Positions 27,645-36,629 are shown, counted from the stretch's first letter. The stretch is DNA of 64,000 nt from Labedella endophytica (GCF_003990045.1 NZ_RZGZ01000002.1:1426001-1490000); one strand, 5' to 3'. The notes: generated from the sequence alone by a model not told the origin. Numbers and translations are program-made.

Positions 27645-28217
27645 TCACGCGACGGAGCGGCGGGCCTCCACGGCGCTGAGCACACGGGTGACGAGGTCGT
27701 CGACGAAGGCCTCGGTCGCCGGTACACCCTCGAACGTAACGCGGACGAGCAACGCCCCGGTCAGCAGGGCGAGCGACGGCTCCACGTCGACCGCGTCCAG
27801 GTGCGCACCGAGGATCGACCGCAGTCCCGCGGTGCCCGTCTCGTAGAGGCGGGTGCGGAGCGCGCGGACGACCTCGCTGGTGTCGGCGCGCTCGACGACA
27901 CCGGCGAGTAATCGATCGAGATGGCCATCGCTCAGGTCGGTCGCGAAGTCGAGGAGTGAGGTCCGGAGATCGGCACGCAGGTCGCCGGTAGCGGGAGGGT
28001 GGTGCTCCACGTCGCAGATCTGCTCGATGGCCGCACTGATGAGGTCGAGTCGCGTAGGCCAGTGCGTGTACACGGTGGCCTTCGAATACCCGGCATGACG
28101 AGCGACCTCGGCGTGGGTCACGCCGTCCCACCCCCGTTCGACGAGGAGGGCGGCGGTCGCATCCACGACGTCGCGCCGTGTGCGGGCGACGCGCGGGTCG
28201 GAAGCCTCGGAGGTCAT
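27645..28217 (-). CDS. TetR family transcriptional regulator
   Basis: A 190-residue protein with the helix-turn-helix WDGVTHAEVARHAGYSKATVYTHW at about residues 33-56 and a TetR_C-type ligand domain. It is divergent from the DoxX/metallo-hydrolase fusion gene. Two palindromes in the 98-bp shared region are probable binding sites. It likely represses that gene and itself. Confidence 0.92.
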   Translation of the reverse strand: MTSEASDPRVARTRRDVVDATAALLVERGWDGVTHAEVARHAGYSKATVYTHWPTRLDLISAAIEQICDVEHHPPATGDLRADLRTSLLDFATDLSDGHLDRLLAGVVERADTSEVVRALRTRLYETGTAGLRSILGAHLDAVDVEPSLALLTGALLVRVTFEGVPATEAFVDDLVTRVLSAVEARRSVA

Positions 28218-28262
28218 GGACCCATCCTACGACCTTCTGGACAAGCAAGGCAGTGCTGTACA

Positions 28263-28290
28263 TACTGTTCAGTAGTGACCGCAGTGGTCA
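28263..28290. promoter_or_regulatory. two palindromes in a divergent promoter, probable TetR sites
   Basis: TACTGTTCAGTA (28263-28274) and TGACCGCAGTGGTCA (28276-28290) are separate inverted repeats with 5-bp arms. They sit between the TetR start and the fusion gene start. Either could be the repressor site; the second is the cleaner. Confidence 0.55.
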
Positions 28291-28315
28291 TAACGCGTAA
28301 TTTTCTGGAAAGGTC

Positions 28316-29587
28316 ATGATGTCCGCCTCCCCCTTCCCCGTCGACGCCCACCGGCACCGTAGACTCCACTACGCACTGTGGGCCGCGCAATGGCTCCTCG
28401 GTGCCGCGCTCGTCGTGGCGGGTGTCATGAAACTCTCGCTCGCCGCTGATCAGGCGGTCACGATGTTCCCCTGGTCCGCCGACGTGCCGCTGCTCTACAC
28501 GATCACCTCGGTCCTCGACGTACTCGGTGGACTCGGCGTGATCCTGCCGTCTCTCACTCGGATCGCACCTCGGACGACCGTCGTCGCCGCGGTCGGTGTC
28601 GTCCTGCTGATGCTCTCGGCCGTCGCGTTCTACCTGATCCGCGGTGAGGCGTCCGAGATCGTCGCCAACCTCGCGCTGGCCGCCGCCGCCGCCGTCATCG
28701 CCTGGGGGCGCGGGCGCGTCGCACCCATCACGGCCCAGCTTCCGGATCCCGAGCGGATGACCGGCACTCTGCCCGTCGCGTCACCTCCCGCCGAGATGAT
28801 GATCTTCCAGCTCCCGACGGGTACCTACCTGACACGAGCGGCGTTCGCGGTGACGGGCGGCGCCTTCGCCGACCAGCGGTCGTTCGCATCGACCGCGATC
28901 CTCGTCCAGCATCCGAAGGGCGACCTGCTGATCGACGCGGGCTTCGGTGCCGGCGCGGACGCGCACATCGAGAGCCTGCCCTCGTACCGCCGTTCGCCGC
29001 ACGATCGTGCCGAAACCGCGAGCGCGCAGCTGGACGCGGTGGGCTACGACAGGCAGCGGCTGCTCGGGGTTCTCCTCACGCACTCGCACTGGGACCACGT
29101 GAGCGGTCTCGACTCCCTCGATGTGCCGATCTGGATGACGGCGGAGGAGAGAAGGTACGCCGCGGACTCCACGAGCGACTCCGTCTTCGACTCCGTCTCG
29201 CGCAACCATGAGATCCGCGAATTCACGATCGATGGGCCCGCCTACCTCGGGTTCCCGCGCAGCCTCGACATCCACGGCGACGGTTCGGTCGTCGTCGTCT
29301 CCGCCGCCGGTCATACGACGGGCTCGATCATCGTCTTCATCGCCCTACCGGACGGTCGCCGCTATGCGTTCATCGGCGACCTGACCTGGCAGCTCGACGG
29401 CATCACCGGGCGGCTCGAGAAACCACTGCTGATGCGCAAGCTGGCCGACAGCGACACGAAGCAGGTCCGCCGCGATATGGAACGCATCATCGCCCTGCAG
29501 GACCGCCTGCAGGTGGTGCCGGCGCACGACGCGCGCGGGTACGTCGGCATCCCCCTGCTCGTCACGTCTCCGGTCGGCAGCCGATGA
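28316..29587 (+). CDS. DoxX-like membrane domain fused to metallo-beta-lactamase-fold hydrolase
   Basis: A 423-residue fusion. Residues about 18-140 form four membrane helices of DoxX-like type (WAAQWLLGAALVVAGVMKLS, SVLDVLGGLGVILPSLT). Residues about 160-415 are a metallo-beta-lactamase fold with the zinc motif THSHWDH, then AGHTTGS, GDLTW and a last histidine in VPAHD. The closest feel is of lactonase-like members. The DoxX part probably anchors it and may handle redox chemistry. Two ATGs overlap (28316 and 28319); the second has better spacing to GGAAAGG. The next gene overlaps its stop. It is divergent from a TetR repressor. Confidence 0.85.
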   Translation: MMSASPFPVDAHRHRRLHYALWAAQWLLGAALVVAGVMKLSLAADQAVTMFPWSADVPLLYTITSVLDVLGGLGVILPSLTRIAPRTTVVAAVGVVLLMLSAVAFYLIRGEASEIVANLALAAAAAVIAWGRGRVAPITAQLPDPERMTGTLPVASPPAEMMIFQLPTGTYLTRAAFAVTGGAFADQRSFASTAILVQHPKGDLLIDAGFGAGADAHIESLPSYRRSPHDRAETASAQLDAVGYDRQRLLGVLLTHSHWDHVSGLDSLDVPIWMTAEERRYAADSTSDSVFDSVSRNHEIREFTIDGPAYLGFPRSLDIHGDGSVVVVSAAGHTTGSIIVFIALPDGRRYAFIGDLTWQLDGITGRLEKPLLMRKLADSDTKQVRRDMERIIALQDRLQVVPAHDARGYVGIPLLVTSPVGSR

Positions 29588-29979
29588 GCGGGGACGGCGC
29601 AGCGCAGAATGAACGTGCCCGACGGGGACGAGCCGTCTACGCACGGAACTTCGGTCTCGACGAGGAGGCGGCGGAACGTCTCATGACCGAGACGGCGGGG
29701 GCGATCTACACCGCCGAGGCCTACGAGGCCGCCGGGGGGCCGGGGTGGCACGGGGACGCGCTCACCGATCGCGACCGAGCCGTCGCCGTCATCAGCGCCC
29801 TCGTCGCGAGCGACGTCAACGACCGGCGACTCGATGTCTATCTCGGACTCGCCCGGAGGAACGGTATCGGCGACGAAGGCCTCGCTCAGCTCATGGTCCT
29901 CCTCACCGCCTATATCGGGCAGCCGTACCCGTCCGCGGCGATGCACGCGGTCGAGCGCTCCCGGCCGCCGCTCACGTGA
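29584..29979 (+). CDS. carboxymuconolactone decarboxylase-like protein
   Basis: A 131-residue all-helical protein. The C-terminal half (NDRRLDVYLGLARRNGIGDE, LMVLLTAYIGQPYPSAAM) fits the AhpD/CMD fold. The CxxC redox pair of AhpD is absent, so it belongs with the decarboxylase-type members. Its ATG overlaps the stop of the metallo-hydrolase gene (ATGA), which suggests that the two enzymes act in one pathway, perhaps lactone hydrolysis followed by decarboxylation. That is an inference from context. Confidence 0.8.
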   Translation: MSGDGAAQNERARRGRAVYARNFGLDEEAAERLMTETAGAIYTAEAYEAAGGPGWHGDALTDRDRAVAVISALVASDVNDRRLDVYLGLARRNGIGDEGLAQLMVLLTAYIGQPYPSAAMHAVERSRPPLT

Positions 29980-30040
29980 GCCGACTCCGACGCCGAATCG
30001 TGATCCCGGTATCGGCATCGGCCCGCGTATCGTGGATCCC

Positions 30041-30283
30041 ATGCAACGCGACCACTCGAAGCTCAAGGCCGTCCTGATCGGTCTCGGCGCGCTGCTCTAC
30101 ACCGCGTCGCCGATCGACCTCATCCCCGAGATCATCGCCGGCCCGCTCGGGTTCGGCGACGACGCGGCGGTGCTCATCGGCGCGGGCGTAGCGATCTATC
30201 GCATCCTCAAGGCCCGCGCCGACCGCCGCCGCCACCCCACCGTCACGGTCAACGAGGGCGATCCGGCCGCCAACCGCCGCTGA
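30041..30283 (+). CDS. DUF1232 (YkvA-like) membrane protein
   Basis: An 80-residue protein. It has the family hallmark ALLYTASPIDLIPEIIAGPL with GFGDDAAVLIGAGVAIY following. Members are small membrane proteins of unknown role. The ATG at 30041 gives a usual length for the family; upstream frame is not conserved. It lies 61 bp after the CMD-like gene and may be read from the same promoter. Confidence 0.85.
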   Translation: MQRDHSKLKAVLIGLGALLYTASPIDLIPEIIAGPLGFGDDAAVLIGAGVAIYRILKARADRRRHPTVTVNEGDPAANRR

Positions 30284-30309
30284 GACGGTCCGCCACCGGC
30301 CTGACACAC

Positions 30310-30344
30310 CGCACGGGACCGTCAATGGATGACGATCCCGTGCG
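30310..30344. terminator. hairpin between convergent genes
   Basis: Arms CGCACGGGA (30310-30318) and TCCCGTGCG (30336-30344) surround 17 bp, between the convergent DUF1232 and ABC permease genes. There is no T-run, so a terminator role is only likely by position. Confidence 0.45.
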
Positions 30345-30364
30345 CGCGACCGCGAGAGTGGAGC

Positions 30365-31006
30365 TCAGATCTCGCGCGTGCGGTAGAGACGTGAGGACAC
30401 GGCCGCCGCGACGATGAGGCCGACCACACCGAGCGCGACGCAACCGCCGACCACGACGGGCGGCGAGATGCCGGCTGCAGCCGAGGCCACCGCGTCGGTC
30501 GATTCGGTCGCCTGCAGGAGCCACAGGACACCCACCGTGACGAGCGCCGGCGCGTAGCTCATGAGCCGACCGCGGGTGTAGCCGATCCGGAAGAACACGG
30601 GGAACTGCAGGACCGCGGTCACGCCGACGAAGGCGAAAGCCGCCGCGTGCACGGTGAGGAGGAGTCCGGCATCGAGGACGGAGCCGCGAACGGTCGCCAT
30701 CACCAGGGTCACGGCGGTGGCCAGTGCCGCGGCGGCGAGGTAGTAGACGACGATCGAGAGGACCCGGCCGACCACGACCGTGGAACGGGAGATCGGCAGC
30801 ACCCCGTAGAGCACATCGAGGCGCCCGCGCTCGTCGCCGAGGAACGGCGTCGAGATCATGAGGGACGTCGCGAGGGCGGCGGTCATGATGGCCATCCCGG
30901 GTACCGGAAGCAGCACCCCGATCAGGACGACGAAGGCGAGGACGAGCAGGGCCTGTCGACGCAGGAACCAGGACATCAGATCGAATCGGACGAATGCAGC
31001 GATCAT
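30365..31006 (-). CDS. ABC-2 type transporter permease
   Basis: A 213-residue integral membrane protein with about six helices. The segment GVLPISRSTVVVGRVLSIVVYYL is typical of ABC-2 permeases of the BcrB/YtrC-like kind. It pairs with the ATPase whose stop it overlaps by four bases. The pair would export or sense a cell-envelope-active compound. It is the last gene of a three-gene operon led by a GntR regulator. Confidence 0.88.
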   Translation of the reverse strand: MIAAFVRFDLMSWFLRRQALLVLAFVVLIGVLLPVPGMAIMTAALATSLMISTPFLGDERGRLDVLYGVLPISRSTVVVGRVLSIVVYYLAAAALATAVTLVMATVRGSVLDAGLLLTVHAAAFAFVGVTAVLQFPVFFRIGYTRGRLMSYAPALVTVGVLWLLQATESTDAVASAAAGISPPVVVGGCVALGVVGLIVAAAVSSRLYRTREI

Positions 31007-31854
31007 GCGTGGACCTCCTCGTGCTCGGCACCCAGGTGGATGATGATGTCGTCGACGCTCGCGGCGTCGATCACGGCCTCGCGGCCGAACGAGGCGGTCT
31101 CCTCGATTCGGATGAGGGCGGTCCACCGGTCACCGCGGCGCTGCAGTCCGAGAACCCCGCCGGTCGGCGGGGGTCCGTCGCCGCGCACGACCGCGAAGTC
31201 GTCGACGACATCGGTCAGCGCGCCGCGCACGGCGATGCGTCCGCGGACGACCACGACGAGCTCGTCGGCCAGGTCGGTGAGATCCGAGGTGATGTGGGTC
31301 GAGAACAGCACAGCATGGTCGGGGTCGACCATGAACTCGCGGATGATGTCGCCGATCTCCCGGCGGGCCGCCGGGTCGAGTCCGCTCGAGGGCTCGTCGA
31401 GGATGAGGAGTTCCGGCGACTGGGCGAGCGCCGTCGCGAGGGAGAGTTTGACGCCCTGCCCGCGGGAGAGTTCGCCCACCGTGCGCTTGGTCGGAACCGA
31501 GAGCCGGGCGAGCAGGGCGTCGAAGCGACCCTGATCCCAGCCGGGGTAGAACGGCGAGAGGCGACGGCCGATGGAGCCGACCGTCCACTCGGGAGCCGCG
31601 GTGGGCTGGTCGAGCACGATACCCGTCCGCGCGAGCCCCTCGGTGGAGCCGGCCAGGTGGCCCGCGAGCTCGATCCGGCCGGAGTCGGGGACGATGAGGC
31701 CGAGCAGCGCGCGGATGATCGTGGTCTTGCCGGCGCCGTTCGGGCCGACGAGGCCCACGACGGTGCCGCGGGCGATGTCGAGGGAGACCCCGTCGATCTC
31801 GAAGTCCCGTCGCCTGATGCGCAGATCCTCGATCCGCGCCATGTGGTCAGTCAT
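31003..31854 (-). CDS. ABC transporter ATP-binding protein
   Basis: A 283-residue ATPase. Walker A is GPNGAGKTT (about residues 38-46), the signature is LSRGQ (in place of LSGGQ), Walker B is LLILDEPSSGLDP, and the switch histidine lies in FSTHI. The last 70 residues form an accessory domain ending HLGAEHEEVHA, as in BcrA/YtrB-like exporters. Overlaps of 4-8 bp with both neighbours show a tightly coupled operon. Confidence 0.93.
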   Translation of the reverse strand: MTDHMARIEDLRIRRRDFEIDGVSLDIARGTVVGLVGPNGAGKTTIIRALLGLIVPDSGRIELAGHLAGSTEGLARTGIVLDQPTAAPEWTVGSIGRRLSPFYPGWDQGRFDALLARLSVPTKRTVGELSRGQGVKLSLATALAQSPELLILDEPSSGLDPAARREIGDIIREFMVDPDHAVLFSTHITSDLTDLADELVVVVRGRIAVRGALTDVVDDFAVVRGDGPPPTGGVLGLQRRGDRWTALIRIEETASFGREAVIDAASVDDIIIHLGAEHEEVHA

Positions 31855-32224
31855 CTTCTCTCCAAATCTGGTCGAGACGGTGGTGGACGTCCCCCGCGCT
31901 GAGTCGCGCGTGGATCGCCGCTGAGCGGAGTTCGGTCAGGATCGCGTCGACCCGGTCGTTCAAGGAGGCTCTCGCCGTCTCCGGGTCCACCTCGAGCACG
32001 ACGAATCCCCGCCCGTGCTCGCTCTTGACGAGGCCTTCGGCGGCCAGGTCGTTGTACGCCCTCGTCACGGTGATGATGCTCACCCGCAGATCGGCTGCGA
32101 GCTGACGCAACGAGGGAAGGCTCTGCCCGGCCGCGATCTCACCGGACAGGATGGTCGACCGCAGTTGCGACGAGATCTGTTCGTAGATCGGTGTACTCGA
32201 ACTCGTCGACACCACGACACTCAT
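31847..32224 (-). CDS. GntR family regulator, YtrA subfamily
   Basis: A 125-residue protein. The winged helix spans residues about 12-77 (TPIYEQISSQLRSTILSGEI, SLPSLRQLAADLRVS, LVKSEHGRGFVV), and a short helical tail serves as dimerisation arm. This length and its place at the head of an ABC operon are characteristic of YtrA-type regulators, which respond to cell-wall stress. An AAGGAG site precedes the ATG. It probably represses its own operon. Confidence 0.92.
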   Translation of the reverse strand: MSVVVSTSSSTPIYEQISSQLRSTILSGEIAAGQSLPSLRQLAADLRVSIITVTRAYNDLAAEGLVKSEHGRGFVVLEVDPETARASLNDRVDAILTELRSAAIHARLSAGDVHHRLDQIWREDD

Positions 32225-32237
32225 GTCTGCTCCTTCT

Positions 32238-32262
32238 GTATATACACACCATAACAGTAGAA
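32238..32262. promoter_or_regulatory. promoter/operator of the GntR-ABC operon
   Basis: GTATATAC (32238-32245) is an 8-bp palindrome 14 bp upstream of the GntR start. It continues into an ACC-ATAACAGTAGAAC stretch, AT-rich in an otherwise GC-rich region. It is a likely binding site of the adjacent YtrA-type regulator. Confidence 0.5.
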
Positions 32263-32308
32263 CAGTTGGCGCGCTAGCGCCCCCTCCCCTCCCACCCCAC
32301 CGACCCCA

Positions 32309-32351
32309 CTCGCGGAAGTGCGGGGCGAGGGCCGAAGTCCGCACCTCGGCG
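32309..32351. repeat. degenerate copy of repeat family R1
   Basis: CGCGGAAGTGCGG and CGAAGTCCGCACCTCGGCG face each other across about 12 bp, with several mismatches to the other R1 copies. It lies just after the stop of the sugar permease gene. Confidence 0.6.
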
Positions 32352-32375
32352 GGGCGGGCGGGGCAGGCGCGGGCG

Positions 32376-33206
32376 TCAGTACTGACCGAGCGAGAGCCCC
32401 CTCTGGAACACGCGCTGCGTGAACATGAAGAGGAGTGCGGTCGGGATCGAGACGATGAGCGCCGCCGTGAGCACGACCGTGTACGCGGATCCGCCGCCCT
32501 CCGTGGACTGCAGCGCAGCGAGGAGCGGCATGACTGGCCGCGTCGACGCACTCTGCGTGAGCACGAGCGCGAGGAGCAGGTCGTTCCAGACCCACGTGGC
32601 CTGCAGGATGAAGACCACGACGAGTGCGCTCCGCGACATCGGCAGGTAGATGCGCGTGAAGATGCGCCACGCGCTCGCCCCGTCCACGACCGCCGCCTCG
32701 AAGACCGTCTCCGCGATGCCGGCGAAGAAATTCCGCATCACGAACGCGGAGAACGGCGTCGCGACCGCCGCGTAGACGATCGTCATGCCCGCGAACGTGT
32801 CGAAGAGACCGATCTGCGAGAAGGACGCGAAGAGCGGGATCACCATGATCTGCAGCGGGAAGACCGTGCCACAGAAGACGACGAAGAACCAGAAGAAGCC
32901 GTGCTTGAGCTTCAGCACGATCACGGCGAAGCCGATCCCGGCGCCGAGGATCACCGCGATGAGCGGCGCGATCGTCGCGTAGAGGAAGGTGACGCCGAGC
33001 CCCGACGGCACGTCCGTGGTCGAGAACACCTCACCGACGTTGGAGAGCAGCGCCGGCAGATTGCCGGGCGACCACAGCTCCGAGCCCGAGTACTCGCTCG
33101 TGAGCTTCCCCGCGTTGGCGAGCAACAGGTAGATGGGCAGCAGCCAGATGATGCCGAGACCGCCGAGCACCACGTACCGCGTGATCAGTCCGATCCGTCC
33201 ACTCAT
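32376..33206 (-). CDS. carbohydrate ABC transporter permease (MalG type)
   Basis: A 276-residue inner permease with six helices. The EAA loop that docks on the ATPase reads EAAVVDGASAWRIFTRIYLP, and the C-terminus FTQRVFQRGLSLG is typical of the MalG/LacG branch. It overlaps the upstream permease by four bases (ATGA). No ATPase gene lies in the operon, so a shared MsmK-like ATPase elsewhere probably powers it. Confidence 0.93.
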   Translation of the reverse strand: MSGRIGLITRYVVLGGLGIIWLLPIYLLLANAGKLTSEYSGSELWSPGNLPALLSNVGEVFSTTDVPSGLGVTFLYATIAPLIAVILGAGIGFAVIVLKLKHGFFWFFVVFCGTVFPLQIMVIPLFASFSQIGLFDTFAGMTIVYAAVATPFSAFVMRNFFAGIAETVFEAAVVDGASAWRIFTRIYLPMSRSALVVVFILQATWVWNDLLLALVLTQSASTRPVMPLLAALQSTEGGGSAYTVVLTAALIVSIPTALLFMFTQRVFQRGLSLGQY

Positions 33207-34102
33207 GAGCGCACCGCCTTCTTCACGGGCTCGCCGATGGTGAGCTGGCGACGCAGGTAGATGATCGACGCCGCGAGCGTGATGACCGTGAGGAAGAGGG
33301 CCACCGCAGCGCCGAGCCCGTACTCGCTGTTGAGGAACGTGTTGCGGTACATCGTCACGCCGAGCGTCTCCGACACGCGGTTCGGCCCGCCCTGGGTCAT
33401 GGACTGCACGATGTCGAACGTCTTCAGACTGTTGACGATCGAGAGCCCGACGACGATCGTCGTGGAGGGCCGCAGCAGCGGCCAGATCATGAAGCGGAAG
33501 AGCCGCCAGCCCACCGCGCCGTCCACCTTCGCGGCCTCGAGCGGCTCCTTCGGGATCGACTGGAGCCCCACGGTGAAGAGGAGCGCGTTCACCCCGACGC
33601 CCTGCCACGCCGACGCGATGATCATCGCGAATGTGTTGAGCGGAGCGTCCTGCAACCAGCGCAGCTCCGACCCCGGCAGGTTCAGGAACGCGAGCGCTTG
33701 CGACAGCGCTCCCCCGTTCTGCAGCACGAACGAGAACACGACACCCACGGCCACACCGGAGAGGGCGTACGGCACGAGGAATGGGACCCGCAGCCACGCG
33801 CCACCGGGCAGCCCGAACGCGAGATACGCGACCACGAGGCCGAGTCCCACCGGCACCACGAGCGTTCCGACCACCCAGAGCAGCGTGTTCGTGATCGACG
33901 TGAGCACCGCCGGGTCACGGAACATCCGCACGTAGTTGTCGATGCCGATGAACTCGGGATCCCCGAGACCGTTGAAGTCGGTGAAGCTGAGGAAGACGGT
34001 GTAGAGGACGGGGAGGTGGAGGACGAGGACGACCGCCACGACGCCCGGGGCCAGGAAGCCCCAGGCGGCGCGTTGGTAGTTCGTCGAGGAGCGGCGCGAC
34101 AT
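33203..34102 (-). CDS. carbohydrate ABC transporter permease (MalF type)
   Basis: A 299-residue permease. It has an N-terminal helix (WGFLAPGVVAVVLVLHLPVL), then the transport core with EAA loop EAAKVDGAVGWRLFRFMIWP. SMTQGGPNRVSETLGVTMYR is a family hallmark. It is the middle gene of the operon: 8 bp after the binding-protein gene and overlapping the second permease. It would carry a sugar or glycoside, probably a mannoside given the locus. Confidence 0.93.
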   Translation of the reverse strand: MSRRSSTNYQRAAWGFLAPGVVAVVLVLHLPVLYTVFLSFTDFNGLGDPEFIGIDNYVRMFRDPAVLTSITNTLLWVVGTLVVPVGLGLVVAYLAFGLPGGAWLRVPFLVPYALSGVAVGVVFSFVLQNGGALSQALAFLNLPGSELRWLQDAPLNTFAMIIASAWQGVGVNALLFTVGLQSIPKEPLEAAKVDGAVGWRLFRFMIWPLLRPSTTIVVGLSIVNSLKTFDIVQSMTQGGPNRVSETLGVTMYRNTFLNSEYGLGAAVALFLTVITLAASIIYLRRQLTIGEPVKKAVRS

Positions 34103-34110
34103 CCTGCGCG

Positions 34111-35361
34111 TCAGTTGCCGGCCCAGTACTCGTCGGCGACCTGCTGGATGCCCTCGAGGTACGGAGTCGGGTCGCCGGGGTTCGTCATGAAACCGGTGAA
34201 CTGGTCGAGGGAGGCCGTGAGGATCGGCGCGGGGGCCGCCTCGTACCAGCGCAGGTAGAACTCGTAGCTCGGGTCGGCGAACTCGGCGCCGATGGCCTGG
34301 AACTCCTCCGTGGACGCCTCGGCGTTGGGGTTGTACGGCAGGTTGCCCTCCTGCTCGCTCCACGCCGTCTGCGCCTCGGACGACATCCACCATTCGGCGT
34401 ACTCGAGGCCGAGGTCCTTCTGCGGCGAGTTCTCGGCGGTGCACGCCGGGGCCGTCTCGATGGCGACCGGAGTGGTCTCCTGGTCGGGATTCACGTTCGG
34501 GATGGGGAAGACGCCCCAATCGGTGCCGCTCTCGAGGCCCACCGTGGTCAGCGTGCTCGCGTACCAGGTGCCGAACGGGATCATCGCGACCTCCTGGTCC
34601 TTCATCTGGGTCTCCGCCGCGACCTTCGATCCGGGGTCCGTGAAGTAGCCCTTCTCCTTCATGTCGAGCCAGATATTCATGACGTCGACGACCTCGGGAT
34701 CGGTCCAGTCGACCTCGCCCGTCGTGAGGCCCGTGTAGAGGTCGAGGTCGGTGCCCGCCGCGAGGATCTGGAACCAGACGAACGCCCACGGGTTGCCGCC
34801 GGCGTTCCAGAACGGCGTGACGCCGTTGTCGACGAGCGTGTCGGAGACGGTCATCATCTCCTCCCACGTGGTGGGGGCGGTGAGGCCGTACTCCTCGAAG
34901 GTGCGCTTGTCGTAGTACATGACCCAGTCGTCCACGCTGATCGGCGTGCAGTACTGCTCGCCGTCGACCGTGTAGAGGTCGCGGACGGACTCCGCGACGT
35001 CGCCGTTCTCGACGGCCTTCGTCCAGATGTCCGTCGTCGGGGCCACGAGGTCCTCCGCGACGAGCTCCTCGAGCTGGCCGCCGGTGTGCCACGTGAAGAG
35101 GCCGGGGCTCTTGTTCGTGCGGAACGACTGCTTCACGAAGGCCTGGAAGGCCTCCTGGTCGGCGTAGGCCGTGGTGGCGAGGGAGACGTCGATGTCCTTC
35201 TTCGACTCCGCGGAGAAGGTGTCGAAGTCCCACGTCTTGTCGGTGATGAAGGTGAGCTCGCCCGAGTCGGCTCCGGAGGAGCCTCCCGCCGAGCATCCCG
35301 AGAGCGCTGCGGCTCCCAGGAGGAGGACGGCCGCCGCGGCGGCGCTTCTGGTCGGTCTCAC
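34111..35361 (-). CDS. sugar ABC transporter substrate-binding lipoprotein
   Basis: A 416-residue extracytoplasmic solute-binding protein of family 1. The signal ends in LLLGAAALSGC, so it is a lipoprotein. ELTFITDKTWDFDTFSAESK begins the first lobe and VDGEQYCTPISVDDWVMYYD is the conserved hinge/strand block. The GTG start at 35361 has AAGGGAG upstream; an ATG at 35451 lies across the operator and is unlikely. It is the first gene of the transporter operon and divergent from the LacI regulator. Confidence 0.93.
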   Translation of the reverse strand: MRPTRSAAAAAVLLLGAAALSGCSAGGSSGADSGELTFITDKTWDFDTFSAESKKDIDVSLATTAYADQEAFQAFVKQSFRTNKSPGLFTWHTGGQLEELVAEDLVAPTTDIWTKAVENGDVAESVRDLYTVDGEQYCTPISVDDWVMYYDKRTFEEYGLTAPTTWEEMMTVSDTLVDNGVTPFWNAGGNPWAFVWFQILAAGTDLDLYTGLTTGEVDWTDPEVVDVMNIWLDMKEKGYFTDPGSKVAAETQMKDQEVAMIPFGTWYASTLTTVGLESGTDWGVFPIPNVNPDQETTPVAIETAPACTAENSPQKDLGLEYAEWWMSSEAQTAWSEQEGNLPYNPNAEASTEEFQAIGAEFADPSYEFYLRWYEAAPAPILTASLDQFTGFMTNPGDPTPYLEGIQQVADEYWAGN

Positions 35362-35425
35362 GCTGAACTCCCTTGTTCGAGCAGGTGGTGCGCTGGGGTG
35401 AAGGTGGGGAACCGGTGATCGCCGG

Positions 35426-35441
35426 TTGTTATCGTTACCAA
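35426..35441. promoter_or_regulatory. LacI-type operator (mannoside regulon site 2)
   Basis: TTGTTATCGTTACCAA lies between the divergent transporter operon and the LacI gene, 65 bp upstream of the binding-protein start. It differs from site 1 (24788) at two positions. Confidence 0.75.
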
Positions 35442-35522
35442 GCAACGGCACAGTAACACGCGCTCAGGAGGCCCACAAGAGCCCCGGCGACCGCCCGCGC
35501 CACTTCGGTATACCGTGGCGTC

Positions 35523-36587
35523 ATGACATCGGAGGACATCGCAGGCGGCCGGGCAGCGGCCCGCCGCTCGGTGAATCCGACGGTCCACGACGTCGCCCTC
35601 GAGGCCGGCGTGAGCCCGATGACGGTGTCGCGTGTGCTCTCCGGCGGTAAGAACGTGCGCACCGAGCTGCAGGACAAGGTGTGGCGCGCGGTCGAGACGC
35701 TCGGCTACCACCGCAACGAGAACGCCCGCAGCCTCCGGCCCGGGCACCGCTCCGGCCTCGTCGGCGTGACCATCACGAACATCGCGAACCCGTACTACGC
35801 CGAGATGCTCCGCGGTGTCGAGGAGATCGCGTCGGCCAACGGGCGCCGCATCCTCGTCGGCAACTCCAACGAGGACGCGGACCTCGAGCGACAGCTCGTG
35901 GCCGACTTCATCGGGCGACGGGTCGAGGGCCTGATCGTGGTCCCGTCGAGCACGGGTGACGGCGCGCATCTGCAGGGCGAACGACTCGGCGGCGCACCCC
36001 TCGTGCTCGCCTCGCGCGCCGTCGCGGGCGTCGATGTCGACACGGTCCTCATCGACGACGTCGCGGGCGCGCGGGCGGCGACCGCCCGCCTGCTCGCCGA
36101 GGGGCACCGCCGGATCGCCTTCCTCGGCAACCGCTCCTCGGTGTTCACGGGACGCCGGCGCCTCGACGGGTTCACGCTCGCCCACCACGACGTGGGGGTC
36201 GAACCGCTCGCCGATCTCATCCGCCTGGGGCAGCAGGACGTGGGCGCGGCCGAGCACGCGATGGCCGACCTCCTCGACCTTCCCCAGCCACCGACCGCCG
36301 TGTTCGGCGCCAACAACCGCAACACCGTGGGCGCCATCCGCGCGATCGTCGCCCGGCGTCGCTCGGCGGATGCGGCGGGGGCGACCTCGGCCGAGATCCG
36401 CGTCGCCGGCTTCGACTCGTTCGACTTCGCCGACATCGCACCCGTGCGACTCTCGGTCGTCGATCACGACGCGGGCGACCTCGGACGCCGAGCGGCCGCG
36501 ATGCTCTTCGAGCACCTCGACGGTGCCCCCGCCGCCGGGTCCGCTCGCGTCGTCGAGCTCCCGGTCACTCTCCGCGACCTCTTCTGA
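35523..36587 (+). CDS. LacI family regulator, probable repressor of the mannoside regulon
   Basis: A 354-residue protein. Residues about 19-66 are the helix-turn-helix (TVHDVALEAGVSPMTVSRVL) plus the hinge (NENARSLRPGHRSGLVGVTI). The rest is the two-lobed sugar-binding core. It is divergent from the sugar transporter, with an operator between them. The same operator stands before the isomerase/mannosidase unit and the ROK kinase. It therefore probably controls all three; this is inferred from site similarity. Confidence 0.93.
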   Translation: MTSEDIAGGRAAARRSVNPTVHDVALEAGVSPMTVSRVLSGGKNVRTELQDKVWRAVETLGYHRNENARSLRPGHRSGLVGVTITNIANPYYAEMLRGVEEIASANGRRILVGNSNEDADLERQLVADFIGRRVEGLIVVPSSTGDGAHLQGERLGGAPLVLASRAVAGVDVDTVLIDDVAGARAATARLLAEGHRRIAFLGNRSSVFTGRRRLDGFTLAHHDVGVEPLADLIRLGQQDVGAAEHAMADLLDLPQPPTAVFGANNRNTVGAIRAIVARRRSADAAGATSAEIRVAGFDSFDFADIAPVRLSVVDHDAGDLGRRAAAMLFEHLDGAPAAGSARVVELPVTLRDLF

Positions 36588-36629
36588 CGCACCCTCTCCG
36601 ACTCCCCCACCGCCCCTCCCCTCGGCTCC

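Noticed and set aside
33203-35296. 697-residue version of the MalF permease including the binding-protein region
   Set aside because: The upstream part is an out-of-frame reading of the substrate-binding protein gene. The true start is the ATG at 34102.
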